Assembly: GCF_006440735.1 (NCBI RefSeq)
Contig: NZ_VFUA01000062.1
Span: forward strand, 1 to 38,384
Direction: 5' to 3'
Source: Mesorhizobium sp. B2-7-1
Lineage (GTDB): Bacteria; Pseudomonadota; Alphaproteobacteria; Rhizobiales; Rhizobiaceae
DNA length: 38,384 bases
A program made the position numbers and the translations under genes. A model generated the notes under the pieces. That model was given only the letters and a program-made list of their open reading frames with translations, had not been told where the DNA came from and searched no databases. Positions within the stretch are counted from its first letter, which is position 1, and every line of letters starts with the position of its first letter. Shown here piece by piece: positions 24,682 through 30,840 of the stretch.

Positions 24682-26091
24682 TCAAGCTGCCACGGGCAGC
24701 CGCAGCTCCGTCAGCAGGCCGCCACCCGGATAATTGGACAGATCGACCTCGCCGCCGGCGCCGCGCGCGATGTTGCGGGCGATGGTGAGGCCTAGGCCTA
24801 GGCCGCCGGTGGTGCGGTTGCGCGATTCCTCCAGCCGCACGAAGGAGCCGAACACGGCATCCAGCTTCGCTTGCGGGATGCCGGGGCCCTCGTCGCGGAT
24901 CGAAAGCGTGATCGTGTCCCCCGATCGCCGCACGCCGAGATGCGCTTTCTTGCCGTAAGTCACCGCGTTCTGGATGAGATTGGTGATGCAGCGGCGCAGC
25001 GCCACCGGCCGCGCGACGCAGATCAGGCCGCGCGAAGGCACCACGTCGTCGTCGAAGGACGCGCCGTCGAAGGAGTCCGCGACCGATTCCACCAGCGACC
25101 AGAAATCGATCCGCTCGGCCTTTTCCTCGGTCACCTCGAATTTGGCGAAGTCGATGACCGAACTGGCGATGCTTTCGATGTCGGCGAGGTCGTGCGCCAG
25201 CGCCTCGCGCGCCGGCGACCTGCGCAGCAGTTCGAGGCGCAGGCGCATCCGGGTCAGCGGCGTGCGCAGATCATGCGCCAGCGCCGCCGCGAGGTGCTCG
25301 CGATCCTCGACATAGTTGCGCAGGCGCGTCTGCATGGCGTTGATCGCCTTCGCGGCAGCGCGGATCTCGCGGCTGCCGCTCTCGGCGATCGGCGGGCTTT
25401 TCAGGTCGTTGCCGATGCGCGTCACCGCCGTTTCCATCATCCGGTACGGCGCCGTCAGCCGGCGCAGCGACCAGATCGACATGATCACGATCAAACCGGC
25501 AATCAGCGAGTAGAGCGGCAGGCTGTCGAGGCTGAGAATCGGTCCCGCCGGCGTGATCGGCTCGGTGAAATTCAACCATTGCCCGTCGGAAAAGCGCAAT
25601 GAGGCGGTCAGCTTGTCGCTTTGCGCGAAATCCGCGGCCAGGACCAGAAGGTCGCGCTCGACCTGGCCGACATCCTTGTTCACCGTCTGGCCGTCCGGGA
25701 CGTCGGACTCCTGGGTGGCCGGATCGCGCCGCACGCGCGCGTCGGTGACGCCGAATTTCGACAGGCGGCCGACCAGGATGTCCTCCAACTCGGCCAGTTC
25801 GTCGTCGCCGGCGATCGAAGAGGTGACGGCGGGCGTGTCCGAAACCGTCAGCGCATAGGTCGAGTTGAACAGGCCGGACGCGGTCGCCTTGCGCTCTTCG
25901 GGCGTAGCGTCATGCATCAGCTGCACCAACGAGTAGGCGCGGTCGTTCAACCGGTAGAGATCGACGACGCTGTTGGCGGCGGCGCGGTCGCGCGCGACGA
26001 TGTAAAGCGTCGCGACCTGGCTGAGCATGAGGCCGGCAATGACGATGAGCAGCACCCAGACAGGCAGGGTCTGCGGCAGGAAACGTCTCAT
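24682..26091 (-). CDS. Two-component sensor histidine kinase
   Basis: 469-residue inner-membrane kinase that would phosphorylate the response regulator encoded just upstream. The ATG at 26091 overlaps the regulator's stop codon by four bases (ATGA). Membrane helix 1 is residues 9-32, followed by a periplasmic sensor domain of about 150 residues, then membrane helix 2 near 180-200 and a HAMP-type linker. The phospho-acceptor is His273 in LAHDLRTPL; N-box (LIQNAVTYG), G1 (DEGPGIP) and G2 (GLGLGL) follow. Class EnvZ-like. The sensor domain has no known fold to me. The input is unknown. Confidence 0.95.
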   Translation of the reverse strand: MRRFLPQTLPVWVLLIVIAGLMLSQVATLYIVARDRAAANSVVDLYRLNDRAYSLVQLMHDATPEERKATASGLFNSTYALTVSDTPAVTSSIAGDDELAELEDILVGRLSKFGVTDARVRRDPATQESDVPDGQTVNKDVGQVERDLLVLAADFAQSDKLTASLRFSDGQWLNFTEPITPAGPILSLDSLPLYSLIAGLIVIMSIWSLRRLTAPYRMMETAVTRIGNDLKSPPIAESGSREIRAAAKAINAMQTRLRNYVEDREHLAAALAHDLRTPLTRMRLRLELLRRSPAREALAHDLADIESIASSVIDFAKFEVTEEKAERIDFWSLVESVADSFDGASFDDDVVPSRGLICVARPVALRRCITNLIQNAVTYGKKAHLGVRRSGDTITLSIRDEGPGIPQAKLDAVFGSFVRLEESRNRTTGGLGLGLTIARNIARGAGGEVDLSNYPGGGLLTELRLPVAA

Positions 26092-26804
26092 TCGGACGTG
26101 GTCTCGGGCAGGAACTGATAGCCGCCGCTGCGCACGGTCAGTATCAGCTTCGGCGTCTTCGGGTCGTCTTCCATCTTGCGGCGCAGCCGGCTCACCAGAA
26201 TGTCGACGCTGCGGTCGAAACTGTAGCCGGTGTCGCCGCCGGACAGCTCGATCAGCTGCTCGCGGGTAAGCACACGCTGGGCGCTCTTGACGAAAGTTTG
26301 CAGCAGGTTGAACTCCGCCATGGTCAATTCCACCCGCACGTCGTCGGGCGCCGTCAGGCGGCGGCGCGCGCAATCCATGGTCCAGCCGGCAAAGCGGTAG
26401 ATCTGCTTGGTGGTGGGGCGACGCGGCTCGGCGCTGCCGTTGCGTCGCAGCACGGCGCGGATGCGGGCCAAAAGCTCACGCGGATCGAAGGGCTTGGGCA
26501 CGTAATCGTCGGCGCCCATTTCGAGGCCCACCACACGGTCGGTCGTTTCGGTGACCGCTGTCAGCATGATGATCGGTGTGGTGTAGTTGGCGCGGATCTC
26601 GCGGCACAGCTCAAGTCCGCTCTTGCCGGGCAGCATCACGTCGAGGACGATCAGGTCCACCGTCGTGCGGCGCAGGACCGCTTCCATCTCCGTGCCGTCG
26701 CCTGCCACCGTCGTATGCAGCCCGCGCTTCTGGAAGAACTCCTGCAGCAGGTCGCGTATGCCCTTGTCGTCGTCGACGATCAGTATGTGCGCATCGGATT
26801 TCAC
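26088..26804 (-). CDS. OmpR-family response regulator
   Basis: 238 residues: receiver domain with acidic pocket D11-D13, phospho-acceptor Asp55 (LIVLDVMLPG), Thr82 and Lys104 (VPKPF), then a C-terminal OmpR/PhoB winged helix (VELTMAEFNLLQTFV...). It forms a two-gene operon with the kinase downstream. The intergenic region beyond its start holds a tandem direct repeat of CCAGAAACAA with an 11-base period, the classic site architecture of this regulator class, which suggests autoregulation and control of the divergent small secreted-protein gene. Confidence 0.96.
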   Translation of the reverse strand: MKSDAHILIVDDDKGIRDLLQEFFQKRGLHTTVAGDGTEMEAVLRRTTVDLIVLDVMLPGKSGLELCREIRANYTTPIIMLTAVTETTDRVVGLEMGADDYVPKPFDPRELLARIRAVLRRNGSAEPRRPTTKQIYRFAGWTMDCARRRLTAPDDVRVELTMAEFNLLQTFVKSAQRVLTREQLIELSGGDTGYSFDRSVDILVSRLRRKMEDDPKTPKLILTVRSGGYQFLPETTSE

Positions 26805-26914
26805 TCGAAACCTATCATCTTATTTTGCCGGACATCTCTTCGCGAAACACCCACACGATAGAATTCGGGCCACATCTTGGCCAGTGGCTGCGATCGTCGC
26901 GCAGATCGGCTTCC

Positions 26915-26935
26915 CCAGAAACAATCCAGAAACAA
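26915..26935. promoter_or_regulatory. Direct repeat, likely OmpR-type regulator site
   Basis: CCAGAAACAA occurs at 26915-26924 and again at 26926-26935, an 11-base step of one helical turn. It lies between the response regulator gene (minus strand) and a small secreted-protein gene (plus strand), 110 bases from the former start and 108 bases from the latter. Confidence 0.6.
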
Positions 26936-27043
26936 AATTCTACAGTCGGGAAAAACTGGTGAAAAATTTCAAGGGCATAACCGGTGCCGTGGCGGTCAGG
27001 TCATCGGCTGCGACGCAAGTTTCCGGAGTAACGGACAAGACCA

Positions 27044-27382
27044 ATGCAGAGGTTCTGGATCAGCGTGACGGGTGCTTTGCTCAGCATGTCGCTCATCACA
27101 GCAGCAGCCGGCACCTCGACCCCCGCGAAGGTCGCGACTCCCGCGAAGGCGGCCACCGCAAGGGTTGCCCCACTCACCCGGACCGAGCGTTGCACCGATC
27201 TCAGCCGTCAGGTTGACGAAGCCCTCGAAACCCATGCCGCGGCAACGCAGGTCACCGCGGCGAAAGCACTGCAAAGAAAGGGAGACCGGTTCTGCGCCAA
27301 CAAGAAACAGGCACAGGGAATCCGGATGCTCGCAAATGCTTTGAAGTTGCTTGGAGTGACACCGATCGATCCCGGTCAGTGA
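27044..27382 (+). CDS. Small secreted protein, 112 residues
   Basis: No recognised family. The N-terminus is a plausible signal peptide (MQRFWISVTGALLSMSLITAAA, cut near residue 22), followed by an Ala/Thr/Pro/Lys-rich linker and a helical C-terminal domain with two cysteines (ERCTD and RFCANKK) that may pair. The ribosome binding site is weak: GGAG is 15 bases upstream, so the start is uncertain. Divergent from the two-component operon, with an OmpR-type repeat in the gap, and 37 bases upstream of another small secreted basic protein. Likely expressed under control of that system. Confidence 0.7.
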   Translation: MQRFWISVTGALLSMSLITAAAGTSTPAKVATPAKAATARVAPLTRTERCTDLSRQVDEALETHAAATQVTAAKALQRKGDRFCANKKQAQGIRMLANALKLLGVTPIDPGQ

Positions 27383-27419
27383 CACTCATCCAGACCTGCA
27401 AGAAAAAGGAAATGAAGCC

Positions 27420-27671
27420 ATGAAGAAGTCCATCCTCTCCGCCCTCGGCCTCGGTGTTGCTCTCGCTTTCGCTATGCCGGCTCTCGGCAACGCCGCCGCC
27501 ACGACGACCGCCGCCCCGGCTGCTTCGACCGCGACCACCACGGCTGCTCCGGCCGACAGCACGGCTGCGAAGCCGATGAAGAAAGCCGCTGCCAAGAAGG
27601 CCTGCAAGGTGACCAAGACGCACAAGTGCCCGGTCAAGAAGGCCAAGAAGGCTCCGGCGAAGAAGTCGTAA
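27420..27671 (+). CDS. Small secreted Ala/Lys-rich protein, 83 residues
   Basis: The signal peptide is clear (MKKSILSALGLGVALAFAMPALG, cut about residue 25). It is followed by a low-complexity Ala/Thr/Pro stretch and a strongly basic tail rich in Lys and Ala with two Cys residues, in KKACKVTKTHKC. ATG at 27420 has AAGGA upstream. Such short periplasmic basic proteins are frequent in Rhizobiales; role unknown, possibly binding to envelope polymers. It follows the 112-residue gene by 37 bases and is ended by a long hairpin. Confidence 0.82.
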   Translation: MKKSILSALGLGVALAFAMPALGNAAATTTAAPAASTATTTAAPADSTAAKPMKKAAAKKACKVTKTHKCPVKKAKKAPAKKS

Positions 27672-27697
27672 TCCAGGCTTTCAGTCCTGATCATTCA

Positions 27698-27733
27698 AGA
27701 CCGCTCCGGCCGGTTCCGGCTGGAGCGGTCTTC
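27698..27733. terminator. Long hairpin terminator after the small secreted protein
   Basis: AAGACCGCTCC (27698-27708) pairs perfectly with GGAGCGGTCTT (27723-27733); a further five-pair inner stem, GCCGG/CCGGC, leaves a 2-base TT loop. It is followed by CCGG instead of a T-run. Its position 27 bases after the stop codon supports termination or mRNA protection. Confidence 0.7.
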
Positions 27734-27820
27734 CGGCGGCCGAAACTTGACACCGGCAGCTCCCGCGCGCTGCCCCGATCCTTAACCCGATCGCAATGCC
27801 GGTGCTGTAGGACAATCCGC

Positions 27821-28147
27821 ATGAAGAAGCGGTTTTCGTCCCGGATGCGCTCGCTGACGCTTGGCGGCCTGATCGCCACCGCGGCCGCGCGATCGTTGAT
27901 CATCTTCACCGCAAGCCCCGTGCCGGATCCTGCCAGTGGCAGGACCGAGCCTGAGCTATTCGCTCCGCTGATCTCTTCAAGCTTCGACTACATCACGCCG
28001 ACGCAGTCCTGGATTCTGCTCTTGCTGACCGGCGCGACCGTGATCGGCTTTGTCGGCTGGATGTCCTTCGCGCTCGTAGAGCGTGGATCGGGGATCGACG
28101 ACGGTGGCCCTGGCAGGTCGCGCACGGCCGGGCGGCAGGGCCGTTGA
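27821..28147 (+). CDS. Possible small membrane protein, 108 residues
   Basis: ATG at 27821 with AGGA nine bases upstream. Residues 10-35 are moderately hydrophobic, and about 70-90 (WILLLLTGATVIGFVGWMSF) is a convincing membrane helix. No family recognised. The gene fits between a hairpin and clpS, and longer open frames beginning at 27626 are unlikely because they overlap the secreted-protein gene. Codon use and the second helix support reality, but there is no homology evidence here. Confidence 0.45.
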   Translation: MKKRFSSRMRSLTLGGLIATAAARSLIIFTASPVPDPASGRTEPELFAPLISSSFDYITPTQSWILLLLTGATVIGFVGWMSFALVERGSGIDDGGPGRSRTAGRQGR

Positions 28148-28275
28148 CCAGCGGGCAGCACTTCCCCACATAAAGTCCATCGCCTTGGCCTCGTCGGTGT
28201 TGCGCAGGCAAATGGACGAGCGCGTTCCCGCGTGACAAGTGAAATGAAAACCCAGTTCGTCACTGGTGGATTCCG

Positions 28276-28581
28276 ATGCCCGAAACCGTCATCAAGCCCC
28301 GCGTCAAGATGCAGCCGAAGACCGAGCGGCCGAAGCTCTACAAGGTCATCCTCGTCAATGACGATTTCACGCCGCGCGAGTTCGTGGTGAGGGTGCTCAA
28401 GGGCGAATTCAAGCTGAGCGAGGATCAGGCGCACCGCGTCATGATCACCGCGCATACGCGCGGCGTGTGCGTTGTCGCGGTGTTTACGCGCGACGTCGCC
28501 GAAACCAAGGCGGCGCGCGCCACCGATGCCGGCAAGGCCAAGGGCTACCCGCTGCTGTTCACCGTCGAACCGGAAGAGTAG
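28276..28581 (+). CDS. clpS: ClpS adaptor (ClpS2-like)
   Basis: 101-residue adaptor that hands N-degron substrates to the ClpAP protease. The binding pocket is intact: VNDDFTP gives Asn28, Asp29 and Asp30, and His60 is in TAHTRG. The position that is Met40 in E. coli (gatekeeper) is Arg34. The N-terminal arm is short. Alphaproteobacteria often have two ClpS proteins; the short arm and Arg gatekeeper fit the ClpS2-like one, but this is from memory. Ribosome binding site is weak (GGTGG). It converges with the 695-residue protein gene across a long palindromic repeat. Confidence 0.93.
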   Translation: MPETVIKPRVKMQPKTERPKLYKVILVNDDFTPREFVVRVLKGEFKLSEDQAHRVMITAHTRGVCVVAVFTRDVAETKAARATDAGKAKGYPLLFTVEPEE

Positions 28582-28592
28582 GGGGCTCGCTT

Positions 28593-28740
28593 CCCTTCTC
28601 CCCTTGTGGGAAAAGGTGTCGCCGAAGGCGACGGACGAGGGGTGTTCCAGGGAAAGCCGACATGTCACTTCGCTGGAGCACCCCTCATCCGTCTCGGCGC
28701 TATCGCGCCGATCCACGTTCTCCCACAAGGGGAGAAGGGG
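28593..28740. repeat. Long palindromic intergenic repeat, copy B
   Basis: Closely matches the reverse complement of copy A (4786-4931). Outer arms CCCTTCTCCCCTTGTGGG and CCCACAAGGGGAGAAGGG, inner arms GGACGAGGGGTG and CACCCCTCATCC. The region lies between the convergent clpS and membrane-protein genes, so RNA hairpins from either strand would work as a bidirectional terminator. Confidence 0.9.
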
Positions 28741-28749
28741 AAGGTGGCA

Positions 28750-30837
28750 CTACCGCCCCTCGCGATACCACATCGAGCCGATGGCGAGCAGCAGCAGGCC
28801 GAGGCCGAGGAAGCCGCCGAACAGAGGCACGCGCGACACCGCCTTGAGCGCGCTGTCGTCGGTGGTGCGCAGGCCGATCCAGTCGTCGCCCGACGCGGCC
28901 GCGGAAGAGCGGACCGGCACGATCGACGGCAAGGTCACGCCGCCGGCGAGATTGCCAAGCGTCGACGACGAGGCCAGCCGCCGCACGCTGCCGCCGGTCG
29001 CCTCCGCAGGCGCCTTCAGCCTGTCCTCGGTCGAGACGACGTCCGCGAATTCCGGCGCGTTGATCGGGCCGACATGGGCCAACGCGGTGAGATCGCCATT
29101 GCCGATCTGGTAAAGGCCGATCTCGCTGGTCTGCAGGCTGCCGGTGAAGATGCCGGGCTCGGCTTTATCGAGCTTCACCGTCACGGCCTTGCCGGACGGC
29201 GTGATCACCTGGGCGGGGCCCGGATCATCGCTCATCGTCTGGCGGCGGATTTCAAGCATCATGCCGCGGCCGTCGGCGGTCAGCCGTTCCTCCTCCAGTT
29301 CCGGCTCCTTCATCAACCAGTGGGCGATGCGGCGATAAAGCTGCACATGCGGGCCGCCGCCCTCGAAGCCGCGCGCCCACAGCCAGCCCTGGTCGGACAA
29401 GAGCATGCCGACACGGCCTTCGCCCTTGCGGTCGAGCAGGAGCAGGGGCCGGTTGTCGGCGCCCTTCATCACCACTTCGCCTTCCGGATTCTTGACGCCG
29501 ATGGTGCGGAACCAGCGGCTCCAGTGCGGCGGCTCGCTCGCCGAGCCGTCGAGCCCGCGCGTCACCGGATGGCGCTGGCCGAGATCGGTCAGGCGCGGAT
29601 AAAACGCCTTGTCCACCACCTCGCCGGTCGGCATGGCCGGCAGCGCGGCGTTGAGCGGCGTGCGGGCGATGGAGTTTTCACCGGCATATTCGGGGCCGGC
29701 GGCAATCAGCAGCGCGCCGCCCTTTTCGACATATTCGGAGATGTAATCGTAATAGAGGATCGGCAGCACGTCGCGGTGCTGGTAGCGGTCGAAGATGATC
29801 AGGTCGAAATCCTTGATCTTCTCGACGAACAGCTCGCGCGTCGGGAAAGCGATCAGCGACAGTTCATTGATCGGCGTGCCGTCCTGCTTTTCCGGCGGGC
29901 GCAGAATGGTGAAGTGGACGAGATCGACCGACGCGTCCGACTTCAAAAGGTTGCGCCAGGTGCGCTCGCCGGCATGCGGCTCGCCCGAAACCAAGAGCAC
30001 GCGCAGGTTCTCGCGGATGCCGTCGACCAGGGCAATCGCCCGGTTGTTGGCGTCGGTCAGCTCGCCGGGATCGCGGTCGATGCCGAGCTGGACGATGTTG
30101 CGGCCGGCATTGGGAATGGTGACCGAGAGCTTCATCGGCTGGCCGACGGTCGCGTGCTCGACCGAGACCTGCTCGCCATTGACCGAGACGCGCACGTCCA
30201 CCGGAGCGCCGTCGCCTTCCGTCGAAATGACGCGGTAAGTCATGTCGAGCGGCTTGCCGACGAGGCCGAAGCGCGGCGCGTTCTCGAAGCGGATGCGGCG
30301 GTCTTTCTCATGCTCGTTGCCAGTGATCAGCGCATGCAGCGGCGCATTGAACTCCGCGGCGCCGGCCGGCGCGTCATGCACCTCGCCGTCGGTGATCATG
30401 ATGGCGCCGCCGATGCGCGACGGCGGCACGTCGCGGAAGGCGCCTTCCAGGGCGCTGAACAGCTTGGTTTCGGTGCGCTCGTCGGCGGCTTCGGACTTGC
30501 CGGCCTCGACGACACGGACATCGAACTGCTTGAAGCGGGCAAGACGCTGCTGCAAGCCGGCGAGCGCCTCGTCGGTCTGCTTGGTGCGGTCGCCGATGTC
30601 CTGGCTCTGGCTGCGGTCGACGATGAGGGCGACGACGCTCTTCAGCGCCTCGCGTTCCTCGGCGAGGAACACGGGATTGAGCAATGCCGCGGCAAGCGCG
30701 AGCAGCGCGATGAAGCGCAATGCCGAACCGCGTTGGCGAAACCACAGGCCGACCAGCGCCAGCAGCAGCAACGGCACGAAGAGCAAGCCAAAAAGCGGCC
30801 AGGAGAGGAGCGGTTCGAAGGAGATCGACCAGTTCAT
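28750..30837 (-). CDS. Large membrane protein of the MoxR operon
   Basis: 695 residues. Two N-terminal membrane helices (about 12-32 and 38-58), one C-terminal (about 668-688, with GFLGLGLLLLAIGSMW), and a soluble domain between. The section near residues 70-150 (VVALIVDRSQSQDI, AIMITDGEVHD) resembles a von Willebrand A fold, whereas the middle (DLIIFDRYQHRDVLP, GGALLIAAGPEYAGE) resembles a glutamine-amidotransferase-like fold without a visible catalytic Cys. It is the last gene of the moxR-DUF58-DUF4159 operon, three bases after the preceding stop codon. Function unknown; a membrane assembly with MoxR is likely by analogy with related operons. Confidence 0.88.
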   Translation of the reverse strand: MNWSISFEPLLSWPLFGLLFVPLLLLALVGLWFRQRGSALRFIALLALAAALLNPVFLAEEREALKSVVALIVDRSQSQDIGDRTKQTDEALAGLQQRLARFKQFDVRVVEAGKSEAADERTETKLFSALEGAFRDVPPSRIGGAIMITDGEVHDAPAGAAEFNAPLHALITGNEHEKDRRIRFENAPRFGLVGKPLDMTYRVISTEGDGAPVDVRVSVNGEQVSVEHATVGQPMKLSVTIPNAGRNIVQLGIDRDPGELTDANNRAIALVDGIRENLRVLLVSGEPHAGERTWRNLLKSDASVDLVHFTILRPPEKQDGTPINELSLIAFPTRELFVEKIKDFDLIIFDRYQHRDVLPILYYDYISEYVEKGGALLIAAGPEYAGENSIARTPLNAALPAMPTGEVVDKAFYPRLTDLGQRHPVTRGLDGSASEPPHWSRWFRTIGVKNPEGEVVMKGADNRPLLLLDRKGEGRVGMLLSDQGWLWARGFEGGGPHVQLYRRIAHWLMKEPELEEERLTADGRGMMLEIRRQTMSDDPGPAQVITPSGKAVTVKLDKAEPGIFTGSLQTSEIGLYQIGNGDLTALAHVGPINAPEFADVVSTEDRLKAPAEATGGSVRRLASSSTLGNLAGGVTLPSIVPVRSSAAASGDDWIGLRTTDDSALKAVSRVPLFGGFLGLGLLLLAIGSMWYREGR

Positions 30838-30840
30838 GAC

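Noticed and set aside
27626..27820. Longer start for the 108-residue membrane protein
   Set aside because: It would overlap the 83-residue secreted protein in another frame and run through a 16-bp hairpin; the ATG at 27821 has its own AGGA site.
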